NCBI RefSeq assembly: GCF_001999945.1
Contig: NZ_CP019650.1
Span: forward strand, 620,001 to 684,000
Direction: 5' to 3'
Source of the DNA: Microbulbifer agarilyticus
GTDB lineage: Bacteria > Pseudomonadota > Gammaproteobacteria > Pseudomonadales > Cellvibrionaceae
DNA length: 64,000 bases
Shown here: positions 25,900 through 34,513 of the stretch, in pieces
Position numbering within the stretch: the stretch's first letter is position 1
How the letters are laid out: every line of letters begins with the position of its first letter
The notes under the pieces: model-generated
Seen by the model: the letters and a program-made list of their open reading frames with translations, nothing else
What the model was told of the DNA's origin: nothing
Database searches by the model: none
Position numbers and translations under genes: made by a program

Positions 25900-26448
25900 A
25901 TGGCAGTACCGGCAGACGCAGGCCGACCGCAAACTGTGGCGCCCGCAGGCAAGCCCCGGGAGGCTCAGGTAAGCGGTGGTCGAGCGCGCTATCGCGTGGA
26001 CCTGACGACCTATCACGCAGACTGCGACGCGAACTACCTGCGCCTGTGTAAATTAATGCCGGAGCTCGCGACCAATCAAAACTGGCGCTACCAGATACCT
26101 CAGGGAATCCTGGAAATGGCGGTGCTAGATCGCAGTCGCTACACCACCGAGGTCAGCTTGCGTGCCTCGGCGGCGGCCTCGAGTGATCGAGGCGATGGTT
26201 GGCTGACGCCACCCCCGATTACCGTGCGCCTGTATCACGATGCGCGCATGGCGGAAGTGGTCGCGATAAATGGACAAGGGCCTGTGGGGGGGGACGGATT
26301 GAACTTCCGCTACCCAAACCCGGCCATGCATAACGAAGATGAACGCCAACAGGTCAACCGTTATTTAAGTGAATGGTTGGCCCACTGCCTGGCAAATGCC
26401 CGTGCGGAATTTACGCTTCCAGCGGGTATTAACGGCAAGTCCGAGTAG
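25900..26448 (+). CDS. yqiB: DUF1249 protein YqiB
   Basis: The 182-residue protein has the DUF1249 core: YHADCDANYLRLCKLMPEL, then TVRLYHDARMAEVVAI and NEDERQQVNRYLSEWLAHCL. In E. coli the homologue YqiB lies between nudF and cpdA, as here, but its function is not established. ATG 25900 was chosen because CAGGAG sits at a nine-base distance; an upstream GTG at 25876 is possible. The 256-base gap before it holds no gene I can support. Confidence 0.92.
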   Translation: MAVPADAGRPQTVAPAGKPREAQVSGGRARYRVDLTTYHADCDANYLRLCKLMPELATNQNWRYQIPQGILEMAVLDRSRYTTEVSLRASAAASSDRGDGWLTPPPITVRLYHDARMAEVVAINGQGPVGGDGLNFRYPNPAMHNEDERQQVNRYLSEWLAHCLANARAEFTLPAGINGKSE

Positions 26449-26511
26449 GCCGGGCTGCCGTATAGCAAAAGGAATAGCAGGCAGACACGGACGTAGCGGC
26501 AAGGTGAGATA

Positions 26512-27315
26512 GTGAGTAACCATCCAGAAAAAGCAGTACATCGACTGATCCAGATTACCGACCCCCATATTGGTGGCCGGCCGGATTATCAGTTGCTCGG
26601 TCTGGATACCGGCCACACCCTCGACGAGGTTCTTTCGGTCCTTGAGGGCGGCGCCGTGCCGCCTGAAGTGATGGTGGTGACTGGCGATGTATCTGCCAAT
26701 AGCTCAGAGGCCGCCTACCGCCGCTTTTTGCACAAGATGCAGCGGGTGACCTCGCCCTGGTACTGGATTCCTGGTAATCACGACAACCCGCAACGTATGG
26801 ATCAACTGGCGCCCCGGCGCCGTCCGGAAGTTGTTGAGCTTGGTAACTGGCGGTTGCTGCTGCTGGACACCAGTGTACCCGGGCAAATCTGCGGTGGCTT
26901 CAGCACCGAGGAACTCACCCGAATCGAACAGTTGATCGCCAGCCATAACGACTCCCACCTACTGCTGATGATGCATCACCAACCGGTGCCGGTGGGCAGC
27001 CACTGGATCGACGGCCATATGTTACGGGAAGGCTGTGATGCCTTTATCGAGCTGGTGCGCGGTGCGCCAAACGTGCGTGCGATCACCTGGGGGCACGTAC
27101 ACCAGCAGTACGACAGCCACCTCGGCAGCGTCGGCCTGCATGCGACACCTTCCACTTCTGTGCAGTTCACCCCGGGTAGCGGCCCGTTCGCGGTGGATGA
27201 CCAGATGCCCGGTTACCGCTGGTTCGACCTGCACCAGGACGGCAGCTATGAAACCGGCGTGGAGCGGGTGGCCATCGCCGAATACAGCGTTGATCTGGCT
27301 TCCTCAGGTTACTGA
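26512..27315 (+). CDS. cpdA: 3',5'-cyclic-AMP phosphodiesterase
   Basis: CpdA is a class III phosphodiesterase of the metallophosphoesterase fold that lowers cAMP and so affects CRP-dependent genes. The 267-residue chain shows the metal-binding motifs: ITDPHIGG (D17, H19), TGDVSANSS, PGNHDN, MHHQP and GHVHQ, in the proper order. The GTG start at 26512 follows AAGGTGAGA. It sits in the conserved yqiB-cpdA-yqiA block, with a lipoprotein gene between cpdA and yqiA. Confidence 0.94.
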   Translation: MSNHPEKAVHRLIQITDPHIGGRPDYQLLGLDTGHTLDEVLSVLEGGAVPPEVMVVTGDVSANSSEAAYRRFLHKMQRVTSPWYWIPGNHDNPQRMDQLAPRRRPEVVELGNWRLLLLDTSVPGQICGGFSTEELTRIEQLIASHNDSHLLLMMHHQPVPVGSHWIDGHMLREGCDAFIELVRGAPNVRAITWGHVHQQYDSHLGSVGLHATPSTSVQFTPGSGPFAVDDQMPGYRWFDLHQDGSYETGVERVAIAEYSVDLASSGY

Positions 27316-27525
27316 TTCCGGCTTCCCTCTCGCGCACAGAGTAATCTCCCCTTTGCGCTTCTTAACCTGTCGTTGATGACTACACGGCCAGCTGTCTATT
27401 ATAAAATGGCACCTGAATTCGCGGTTTGGTGGTACCGGATTCGTGCGGAGAGGCTAGTGGTCTGCTACAAGGCGACGACTGGCGGCCCCGCAGCCCTAAC
27501 ACATTCATCAGGAAGTGAGGTCACC

Positions 27526-28185
27526 ATGCACAAACGTTATTCCTATATTCTCTCCCTGTTGGTCGCCACAGTATTGGTTGCCGGTTGTGTGCAAACCCCG
27601 GTTGTGTCGCAGGCGGATGAGCAAGACGGTCTTGTCCCGCGCCAAACCGGCCTCGATAGCGTCAGCGCGGCGTTTGCCTTCGATCTCAGCGGTGCCAAGG
27701 TTTACCTGGAGCCGGTTGCGGTTGAGTACAGCAAGCGTCACCCCAATGCGACCTCGCCTCTGCGCGCCAAGGACTACGAACTGCGCGATAAAGATATGCT
27801 CAGGTTGCAGGAGTTACTGGGCGAAACCCTGAGTGAGCGCTTCCTGCTGCCCCGTCAGAGTCAGCTGGTTGCCGACCGTGCAGAAGCGGATTATGTGATG
27901 CAACTGGATCTGAGTCGCTTCGCACTCGGTGCACCCATTGACCCGCTAGTGTCGCCTTGGCGTACCTACACCACCCAGAGCGCCCACGGTGTGCTGTCCG
28001 GTGAGTTGACTGATAGTAATGGCAACCCCGTTATGCGTTTCAGCGATCGCCGCGACATCGGGGAAAACTTTGGCAGTTTCGGGCCCAGTGGCCGCCTCGA
28101 GCGCTTCAATAACGTGACTTTCTGGCACGATATGCGAGTGGACCTGCGCCGGGCCTTTGCCAGCCTGGACGAATCCCTGCGCTAA
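27526..28185 (+). CDS. Lipoprotein of unknown function, DUF3313-like
   Basis: This 219-residue protein has a clear lipoprotein signal peptide ending in VLVAGC (lipid cysteine near residue 21). The mature part has ADYVMQLDLSRFALG, a GVLSGELTDSNGNPVMRFSDR strand pair and a closing WHDMRVDLRRAF helix. That pattern resembles the DUF3313 group of small bacterial lipoproteins, but the match is made by eye. ATG 27526 follows CAGGAAGTGAGG. It sits between cpdA and yqiA, an insertion compared with E. coli. Confidence 0.72.
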   Translation: MHKRYSYILSLLVATVLVAGCVQTPVVSQADEQDGLVPRQTGLDSVSAAFAFDLSGAKVYLEPVAVEYSKRHPNATSPLRAKDYELRDKDMLRLQELLGETLSERFLLPRQSQLVADRAEADYVMQLDLSRFALGAPIDPLVSPWRTYTTQSAHGVLSGELTDSNGNPVMRFSDRRDIGENFGSFGPSGRLERFNNVTFWHDMRVDLRRAFASLDESLR

Positions 28186-28198
28186 GAGATCTGATGAC

Positions 28199-28224
28199 TG
28201 CCGCCGGTACTTCTGCCGGCGGCA
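28199..28224 (+). promoter_or_regulatory. Stem-loop followed by a TATAAT box ahead of yqiA
   Basis: TGCCGCCGG and CCGGCGGCA pair around a short loop, and a perfect TATAAT hexamer follows at 28229-28234, eight bases before the preferred yqiA ATG. The hairpin sits inside the N-terminal extension predicted by the upstream ATG at 28194, which argues for the downstream start. A matching -35 element is weak. Confidence 0.4.
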
Positions 28225-28241
28225 TCGTTATAATCCCCTGC

Positions 28242-28871
28242 ATGTCGCAATCTGATACCCAAGCCAGCCAAGATCGCCCCTTGCTTGTTTACCTGCACGG
28301 GTTCCTGTCTTCACCGCAGTCGTTTAAATGTCAGCAACTGAAACAGTGGCTGCAGGCTACCCGCCCGGATATTGTGTTCTACGCGCCGTTGATTTCGCCT
28401 TATCCAGCCGAGGCTGCCGCAGCGCTGGGTAAGGCGCTGGAAGATTTCACCGTGCAGCACCAGGGGCCCATCGGCCTTGTGGGTAGCTCCATGGGTGGTT
28501 TCTGGAGCACCTGGCTGGCGGAACAGCACAAGCTGCCGGCGGTGGTGGTGAACCCCGCGGTGACGCCTTCGCGCTTTATGCCGAACTATATCGGCCAGGA
28601 CCTGAAGCCCTATAGTGGTGAGGATTTTACCTACCGCTTGCAGCGCGAAGATGTGGATAATATGCAGCGTCTGGAGGCGGAAATTCCCGGCACATTGGGT
28701 GGCCGCTACTGGCTGCTTGCCCAGCGCGGTGATGAAACCCTGGATTGCCGCGAAGCCGAGCAGTTTTACCTGGGCCATCGCCAGACCGTCGAGGATGGTG
28801 GCGATCACAGTTTTCAGGGATTTGATCGCTATATGGCACCACTGGTAGATTTCCTGTTTGCAGATAGCTGA
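28242..28871 (+). CDS. yqiA: YqiA-type alpha/beta-hydrolase (esterase)
   Basis: The 209-residue protein (from ATG 28242) is a small alpha/beta hydrolase of the UPF0227/YqiA family. It has LLVYLHGFLSSPQSFK near the start (oxyanion region), the nucleophile elbow GSSMGG with Ser83, PAVTPSRFMP, and a C-terminal GGDHSFQGF with the catalytic His. YqiA of E. coli is an esterase acting on palmitoyl-CoA and p-nitrophenyl esters. An upstream ATG at 28194 would add 16 residues and includes the stem-loop, so it is less likely. It precedes parE by 88 bases, the usual arrangement. Confidence 0.92.
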   Translation: MSQSDTQASQDRPLLVYLHGFLSSPQSFKCQQLKQWLQATRPDIVFYAPLISPYPAEAAAALGKALEDFTVQHQGPIGLVGSSMGGFWSTWLAEQHKLPAVVVNPAVTPSRFMPNYIGQDLKPYSGEDFTYRLQREDVDNMQRLEAEIPGTLGGRYWLLAQRGDETLDCREAEQFYLGHRQTVEDGGDHSFQGFDRYMAPLVDFLFADS

Positions 28872-28892
28872 CGACACCCATTTAGACTCTGT

Positions 28893-28928
28893 ACAACACC
28901 TATTACAACACCCATAACAACACCCAAG
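28893..28928 (+). repeat. 12-base tandem repeat with ACAACACC core before parE
   Basis: Three copies of ACAACACC lie at exact 12-base spacing (28893, 28905, 28917), with a related ACGACACC at 28871. They sit in the 88-base yqiA-parE gap. A protein-binding array or a replication slip are both possible. Confidence 0.6.
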
Positions 28929-28959
28929 CAGTAGGCGCCGGCCACGGCGAACAAAATCT

Positions 28960-30846
28960 ATGGCCAATTACTCCGCAGAAGATATCGAGGTACTGACGGG
29001 ACTCGACCCGGTGAAAAAGCGCCCGGGGATGTATACCGAAACCACCCGTCCCAACCACCTCGCCCAGGAAGTGATCGACAACAGTGTCGATGAAGCCCTC
29101 GCCGGGCATGCGAAAAAGATTGAAGTGGTGTTGCACAAGGACCACTCCATCTCGGTAAGTGATGATGGCCGCGGTATGCCGGTGGATATCCACCCGGAAC
29201 AGGGGCGTCCCGGTGTGGAGGTGATCCTGTCGACGCTGCACGCGGGCGGTAAGTTCTCCAATAATAATTACCAGTTCTCCGGCGGCCTGCACGGGGTGGG
29301 TGTGTCCGTGGTGAATGCCCTGTCCAAAGTGCTCGAGGTTACTATTCAGCGCGATGGCAAGGTCCACCGTATTGGTTTTCAGGACGGTGAAAAAGCCTCT
29401 GACCTGGAAGTGGTGGGCGAGTGTGGCAAGCGCACCACCGGCACCAGCGTGCGTTTCCTGCCGGATCCGAAGTATTTCGATTCCTTCAAATTCTCGGTGC
29501 CGCGCCTGCGTCACCTGTTGCGCGCTAAAGCGGTACTGTGCCCCGGTCTCAGCGTCACCTTTATCAATGAGCAGGACGGTGAGTCCGACCAGTGGTTTTA
29601 TGAGGATGGTCTCAAGGATTACCTTGCCGCCGCAAACCAGGGTTGGGAAGTACTGCCGGCAGAACCGTTCGTGGGCAACTTCGCGGCGGAAACCGAAGCG
29701 GCCGATTGGGCGGTGCAGTGGCTGCCTGAAGGCGGCGAGGTTACCGCCGAATCCTATGTGAACCTGATTCCTACCGCGCAGGGTGGTACCCATGTGAACG
29801 GCCTGCGTGCGGGCCTGCTGGATGCCATGCGCGAGTACTGCGAAATCCGCAACCTGTTACCCCGTGGGGTAAAACTGGGTCCGGAAGATATTTGGAACCA
29901 GTGTTCTTACGTGCTTTCTGCCAAACTGGCTGACCCACAGTTTTCCGGGCAGACCAAGGAGCGTTTGAGCTCCCGTGAAGCCACCGCATTTATCTCTGGT
30001 GTGGCCAAAGATGCATTCGGCCTGTGGTTGAACCAACACACCGAAGACGGCGATAAACTTGCTGAGCTGTGTATCAGTAATGCACAGAAACGTTTGCGTT
30101 CGGCGAAAAAGGTTGCGCGGAAGAAAGTGACTCAAGGCCCTGCACTGCCGGGCAAGCTCGCCGATTGTTCCAGCGGTGATACCAATCGCTCCGAACTGTT
30201 CCTGGTGGAGGGGGATTCCGCGGGTGGTTCCGCCAAGCAGGCGAGGGATCGCGAATTCCAGGCGATCATGCCACTGCGCGGTAAGATCCTGAATACCTGG
30301 GAAGTGGACTCCAGTGAAATCCTCGCCAGCCAGGAAGTGCATGATATTGCCGTGGCGCTGGGCGTGGATCCGGGTAGCGACAACTTGGAAGGCCTGCGCT
30401 ACAACAAAATCTGTATCCTCGCGGATGCGGACTCCGATGGTCTGCACATTGCCACCCTGTTGTGTGCACTGTTCCTGCGTCACTTCCGCCCGCTGATTAC
30501 TGCCGGCCATGTGTATGTTGCCATGCCGCCGCTGTTCCGTATCGATATCGGAAAGGAGGTCTACTACGCCCTCGACGATGCCGAGCGCCAGGGTATTCTC
30601 GATCGCATTGCAGCAGAAAAAAAGAAAGGCAAAATTCAGGTAACGCGATTCAAGGGGCTGGGTGAAATGAACCCGCTGCAGCTGCGCGAAACCACCATGG
30701 ACCCGAACACCCGTCGTCTGGTGCAGCTGTACATTGAGTCTGGTGACGACAGCAACCAGTTGCTGGATATGCTGCTGGCGAAAAAGCGTGCGAGTGATCG
30801 CAAGCAGTGGCTGGAAAGCAAGGGCAACCTCGCCGAGGTCGGTTAA
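28960..30846 (+). CDS. parE: DNA topoisomerase IV subunit B
   Basis: ParE is the ATPase subunit of topoisomerase IV, which unlinks replicated chromosomes. The 628-residue chain begins with the GHKL ATPase domain (RPGMYTETTRPNHLAQEVID, the N-box; SDDGRGMP; GGLHGVGVSVVNALS), then the transducer. The C-terminal TOPRIM part has VEGDSAGGSAKQ, LADADSDG and a final TRFKGLGEMNPLQL region. Length equals the E. coli enzyme (630). The ATG start at 28960 follows a weak ribosome site. A terminator lies 12 bases after the stop. The partner gene parC is not in this window. Confidence 0.97.
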   Translation: MANYSAEDIEVLTGLDPVKKRPGMYTETTRPNHLAQEVIDNSVDEALAGHAKKIEVVLHKDHSISVSDDGRGMPVDIHPEQGRPGVEVILSTLHAGGKFSNNNYQFSGGLHGVGVSVVNALSKVLEVTIQRDGKVHRIGFQDGEKASDLEVVGECGKRTTGTSVRFLPDPKYFDSFKFSVPRLRHLLRAKAVLCPGLSVTFINEQDGESDQWFYEDGLKDYLAAANQGWEVLPAEPFVGNFAAETEAADWAVQWLPEGGEVTAESYVNLIPTAQGGTHVNGLRAGLLDAMREYCEIRNLLPRGVKLGPEDIWNQCSYVLSAKLADPQFSGQTKERLSSREATAFISGVAKDAFGLWLNQHTEDGDKLAELCISNAQKRLRSAKKVARKKVTQGPALPGKLADCSSGDTNRSELFLVEGDSAGGSAKQARDREFQAIMPLRGKILNTWEVDSSEILASQEVHDIAVALGVDPGSDNLEGLRYNKICILADADSDGLHIATLLCALFLRHFRPLITAGHVYVAMPPLFRIDIGKEVYYALDDAERQGILDRIAAEKKKGKIQVTRFKGLGEMNPLQLRETTMDPNTRRLVQLYIESGDDSNQLLDMLLAKKRASDRKQWLESKGNLAEVG

Positions 30847-30858
30847 ATAACCAGTCAC

Positions 30859-30887
30859 AAAAAAGCCCCGCATTGCTGGGCTTTTTT
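30859..30887 (+). terminator. Intrinsic terminator after parE
   Basis: AAAAAAGCCC and GGGCTTTTTT pair around a nine-base loop, with the T-run as the 3' arm. It would also work for the small membrane-protein gene reading the other way. Confidence 0.88.
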
Positions 30888-30939
30888 GTTTGCATAAATA
30901 AAAAAGAAATCGTGCTCGATGTCTGTCGCAAAAAATAGG

Positions 30940-31380
30940 TTAATACTTTTCTACATCCGCGATTGCAGGCCAAACCAGGCCGAAACGTATACCTGCCAAT
31001 AGAATGACAAAGGAAGTTTCCAAAGCGAGAAAGGTGCCGATGGGATGCCCGGGCACGCCGCGCACCATCAGGTAAATTAAATACACTGCTGCAATCAGGT
31101 TGGCTGCGAGCGTCAGGTTGATTGCGTAATCCCGTCGCTGCCAGAGTGATTTGCACAGTAATAAATTTAGTGCCGCGGTACCGGCGAGCATTACGCCGGG
31201 CAGTATCAGCAGTAAGCGTCGGGAAATGCCAGTCGAGTCGTCGGATAGCAGTGGCCAGACGGCGACAAAATGTCCGCGGGCGCCGAGAACCAGCAGCAAA
31301 CCGAGAAGCACGGCACCGACTGCTGCGAGGTTATACAGGGCGTTGCGCTGAGAATCGCGCGTTGCACTAAAAGCCGACAT
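30940..31380 (-). CDS. Small four-helix membrane protein of the two-component operon
   Basis: This 147-residue protein has four hydrophobic segments (around residues 19-36, 57-76, 92-108 and 120-139) and no recognised domain. The ATG at 31380 lies within the 3' end of the response-regulator gene (14-base overlap), behind GGGAGAG, so it is translationally coupled to it. Position suggests it is the output target or an accessory sensor of the kinase-regulator pair. I do not recognise the family. Confidence 0.7.
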   Translation of the reverse strand: MSAFSATRDSQRNALYNLAAVGAVLLGLLLVLGARGHFVAVWPLLSDDSTGISRRLLLILPGVMLAGTAALNLLLCKSLWQRRDYAINLTLAANLIAAVYLIYLMVRGVPGHPIGTFLALETSFVILLAGIRFGLVWPAIADVEKY

Positions 31381-32044
31381 CGTGCTCTCCCGGGGTCGCC
31401 AAACCACATTCGTAAGCGAAGACTACTGCCTGGGCACGATCACGCAGCCCTAGCTTTGACAGTAAGCTGGAGACATGACTTTTTACCGTGGCCGCACCAA
31501 TAAACAGGGCTTCGGCAATCTCGGCATTGCTTTTACCCGCGGCGATTGCCGTCAGTACTTCGCGTTCGCGGGATGTCAGCCGCTGCAGACGTTCGGCCAG
31601 GTTGCGTTCGGTTCCCAACTTTTGCGCGAACTGGCTGATCAGGCGTTGGGTGATGCCGGGGGCGAGCATGGCACCGCCCTCGGCGACCGTGCGTACCGCG
31701 TCGACGAGGGCTTCCGGCGGGATGTCTTTTAGTACAAAGCCACTGGCGCCCGCGCGCAGTGCGCGAAACACGTATTCGTCGGGATCAAAAGTGGTGAGGA
31801 TGATGACTCGGCATGCTGTGTCGCCGGTTTCCAGGATGCGCGCGGTGGCTTCCAGGCCATCCATCTCTGGCATACGGATATCCATCAAAATAACATCCGG
31901 CTGCTGAGTGCGTGCGGCCTCGATCGCTTCTACACCGGTGCCGGCCTCGGCGACTACTTCAATGTCGGGCTCGTTATCCAACACCAGGGCAAAACCACGC
32001 CGCACCAGGGCCTGGTCGTCCACCACCATGACTCGCAACATCAT
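31367..32044 (-). CDS. NarL/LuxR-type response regulator
   Basis: The 225-residue protein has a CheY-like receiver domain (residues 4-120) with the acidic pair D9/D10 and the phospho-acceptor D55 in VILMDIRMPEMDG. A LuxR-type helix-turn-helix follows: LTSREREVLTAIAAGKSNAEIAEAL, then ATVKSHVSSLLSKLG. Such regulators bind DNA as dimers after phosphorylation. The ATG overlaps the stop of the kinase gene as ATGA (32041-32044), so kinase and regulator are co-produced. The targets are not visible. Confidence 0.93.
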   Translation of the reverse strand: MMLRVMVVDDQALVRRGFALVLDNEPDIEVVAEAGTGVEAIEAARTQQPDVILMDIRMPEMDGLEATARILETGDTACRVIILTTFDPDEYVFRALRAGASGFVLKDIPPEALVDAVRTVAEGGAMLAPGITQRLISQFAQKLGTERNLAERLQRLTSREREVLTAIAAGKSNAEIAEALFIGAATVKSHVSSLLSKLGLRDRAQAVVFAYECGLATPGEHDVGF

Positions 32045-33333
32045 CTTCCCCCTGTCGCTGTGGGTAATTGCGCAGTTATTTCAAATCCGCCATGAGCGAG
32101 CACCCCCGCGTGTAAGTGGCCGCCGAGCAATTCTGCACGCTCACGCATACCGGCAATACCATGTCCGGTATGAGGCCCGGAATGAGGCCCGGTACTAGGC
32201 TCGTCGCCAAATTTAGTGTCGCCGCTTGGCTCAGCGGTGCTGTGTCCATCGTCGCAAACACGAATGGATAGGCAATCGTTTTCTTTCTTTACGCTCACGT
32301 ACACGCTGGCCTTCGAGCCGACATGCTTAACCACGTTGGTCAAAGACTCCTGAACAATGCGATAGGCGGCAAGCGAAACACTGGTGGGGACCGATTCCAG
32401 ATCACCCTGCCTGTCGTATTCCACCTTGGGTACTACCAAGCGTACTTTTTCGATCAAGGCTGTCAGGTCATCCAGGTCCGGTTGTGGTGCGAGGGCGGCT
32501 GCATCGCTGGCGGGGCGCAACACACCGAGTAAATCCCGCATTTCTGCCATGGCCTGGCGACCTGCCGTTTCGACCGCGGCCAATGCTTCACTCGCTGCTT
32601 CGGGGTTGTTGCGACTGATCGCTCTGGCAGCGCCGGCCTGAACCGTCATCAGGCTAACCTGGTGCGCCACCACGTCGTGCATCTCGCGCGCAATGCGCGT
32701 GCGTTCCGCGGCCACCGCGCGTTCGGCCTCGGCGTTGCGTTCGCGTTCCAGGTAATCCGCCCGTTCTTCCAATAAACGCAGGTATTCGCCGCGAAAACGC
32801 AGTCGGCGACCGATGTACCAGAGCGCCCAAACCAACATCACCGTTACAGTGCCGCCGGCTGTGGGTTCAACCAGGGTGTTTTGATCGATTGCCACGAACA
32901 AGATGGCGGCAATAACCCCAATGAAAGTGGCCCGAGTATTCGCCTCATAGCGGCCGAGCGCGTAGAGAGAAAATGCCAGGGCGACGATGCCATCGACGGG
33001 CAAGCCCAGCTCCAGTATCAGCATGGCGGCAAGCACAACCGTATGCACCTGCCAGGGGTGCGTGCGACGCCACAACAGGGCGAAGCAGCCTATGAAGCCG
33101 CACTGGAAAGCCGCCACGTCCCACAGGCTTTGTAACGCGAGCACTTCGCCAGTGCGCGACCACATCAGCAGGGTTAATAACAAGGCGAGTATGGCGAGCA
33201 ACAGATCGGTTAGGTGCGGCCAGCGCTCGAAGGGCCCACGGATTGGCTGCCATACCGGCCGTTTGGACAATTCTGTATGGATGTAAGAGGTGTCGGGGGT
33301 GTCCGACGTTGGTGTGTGGGGGCGCGATCTCAT
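32041..33333 (-). CDS. Sensor histidine kinase of the HisKA_3 (DesK/NarX-like) type
   Basis: The 430-residue kinase has a hydrophobic N-terminal half with several membrane segments (about residues 42-175) and no obvious periplasmic domain. A short coiled coil is followed by the phospho-acceptor region ERTRIAREMHDVVAHQVSLM with His219, and then the HATPase lobe (RIVQESLTNVVKHV, GHGIAGMRERAELLGG). The phospho-acceptor segment and intramembrane-sensing layout look much like kinases common in Actinobacteria. Transfer from such a group is possible, but I have no tree to show it. It is the first gene of the kinase-regulator-membrane protein operon. Confidence 0.9.
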   Translation of the reverse strand: MRSRPHTPTSDTPDTSYIHTELSKRPVWQPIRGPFERWPHLTDLLLAILALLLTLLMWSRTGEVLALQSLWDVAAFQCGFIGCFALLWRRTHPWQVHTVVLAAMLILELGLPVDGIVALAFSLYALGRYEANTRATFIGVIAAILFVAIDQNTLVEPTAGGTVTVMLVWALWYIGRRLRFRGEYLRLLEERADYLERERNAEAERAVAAERTRIAREMHDVVAHQVSLMTVQAGAARAISRNNPEAASEALAAVETAGRQAMAEMRDLLGVLRPASDAAALAPQPDLDDLTALIEKVRLVVPKVEYDRQGDLESVPTSVSLAAYRIVQESLTNVVKHVGSKASVYVSVKKENDCLSIRVCDDGHSTAEPSGDTKFGDEPSTGPHSGPHTGHGIAGMRERAELLGGHLHAGVLAHGGFEITAQLPTATGGR

Positions 33334-33522
33334 TTGTGCATGCTAAACCAGGCGTGGGGAGCTGTCATGAGCCTTGCGGTGGAGTCGCCAGCCGGTGCGT
33401 CTCCTCCTTTTGGGGGAGAGCAAAATCCTGCTTTTGGCGGATGTGTGGCGACCTGCAGAAGAGGATCATGCTTCGCAGTCACATTCAGTCCCAACCCAGA
33501 TGTAAACACCTGGAGAAACCCC

Positions 33523-34350
33523 ATGAACGAAGCTGTGCTCAGCCCCTCCTTGCCCAAACCTTTTGATGCCCGGCGGGCGGTCACACTTACGGTAAAAAGC
33601 TGGTTTACTGCCGCAGCGATCGGCCACGCGATTTTTGTTGTGTACATTCTCGCAGTTTTTTATCCGCCCATTGCCCTGTCCGGGTTGCACGGCCTGGAGG
33701 GGCTGCATCTGCCGGGAGGTTTTCGCGAGGGGGACACCCTGGGCAATCTGGCAGCGGTAAGCCACGTGTTGTTGGCGGTTGTTGTGATTGGCGGCGGACC
33801 TCTGCAGCTGATTCCCGCCGTACGCCGCTCCGCGCCGAATTTCCACCGTTGGTTGGGGCGCAGTTACTTATTCGCCGCCGTATTTAGTAGCATTGCCGGC
33901 CTGTACATGACCTGGACGCGGCACACCATCGGTAACCTCATGTCTCAGATCACCATATCGATTGATGGTGTGCTAATACTCGTGTTTGCCTTTCTGGCAT
34001 TGCGCACGGCAATGGCTGGCCGGTTCAGCGAACATCGCCGCTGGGCTTTGCGACTGTTTATGGCGGCCAGTGCGGTATGGTTCTTCCGTGTGGCGCTGAT
34101 GGGGTGGGCGATGCTCACCGGTGGCTGGGGTATCGACTGGAAATCCTTCACGGGGCCTTTCCTGTACTTTCTTGGATTTGCGCAGTACCTGCTTCCACTG
34201 GCCATGCTGGAATGGTATTTCCATTGTCAAAAGCCTGTTGCCCGGCAGCATACCCAGATTGCTTTCGTGGGCACCTTGGTACCACTGACCATTTTCATGG
34301 CCATCGGAATCTTTGCTGCGACCATGGGAATGTGGTTGCCGCGGATGTAA
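33523..34350 (+). CDS. DUF2306 membrane protein
   Basis: This 275-residue polytopic protein has about seven hydrophobic segments and the DUF2306 pattern HRWLGRSYLFAAVFSSIAGLYMT, followed by RWALRLFMAASAVWFFRV. The His and Arg residues facing the membrane resemble haem- or quinone-binding layouts of similar proteins, but no function is established. The ATG at 33523 follows TGGAGAAAC. It is divergent from the kinase operon with a 189-base gap. Confidence 0.85.
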   Translation: MNEAVLSPSLPKPFDARRAVTLTVKSWFTAAAIGHAIFVVYILAVFYPPIALSGLHGLEGLHLPGGFREGDTLGNLAAVSHVLLAVVVIGGGPLQLIPAVRRSAPNFHRWLGRSYLFAAVFSSIAGLYMTWTRHTIGNLMSQITISIDGVLILVFAFLALRTAMAGRFSEHRRWALRLFMAASAVWFFRVALMGWAMLTGGWGIDWKSFTGPFLYFLGFAQYLLPLAMLEWYFHCQKPVARQHTQIAFVGTLVPLTIFMAIGIFAATMGMWLPRM

Positions 34351-34468
34351 GCCGACAGAGCGGGCATGTCGATGAGAGGGGCTAGCTAAAAAGCTAACGC
34401 TGGCTTAGCGCAAGAGGACGTAATCACCGCAATACGGTCTTAACATCGTGATACTGCAGAGAGGGTTG

Positions 34469-34501
34469 CCAGCTCCTCACCAGCGGGTGGTCAGGAGCTG
34501 G
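34469..34501 (-). terminator. Stem-loop after the penicillin-acylase-family gene
   Basis: CCAGCTCCT-ACCA and TGGT-AGGAGCTGG form a nearly perfect 13-bp stem with one mismatch. It lies 12 bases beyond the stop codon of the acylase gene. No U-run follows, so termination or mRNA protection are both possible. Confidence 0.55.
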
Positions 34502-34513
34502 ACTTGGCTTGTC

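Noticed and set aside
30889..31366. parC expected after parE.
   Set aside because: Sequence after the parE terminator encodes the minus-strand two-component operon; no ParC motif was found in the window.
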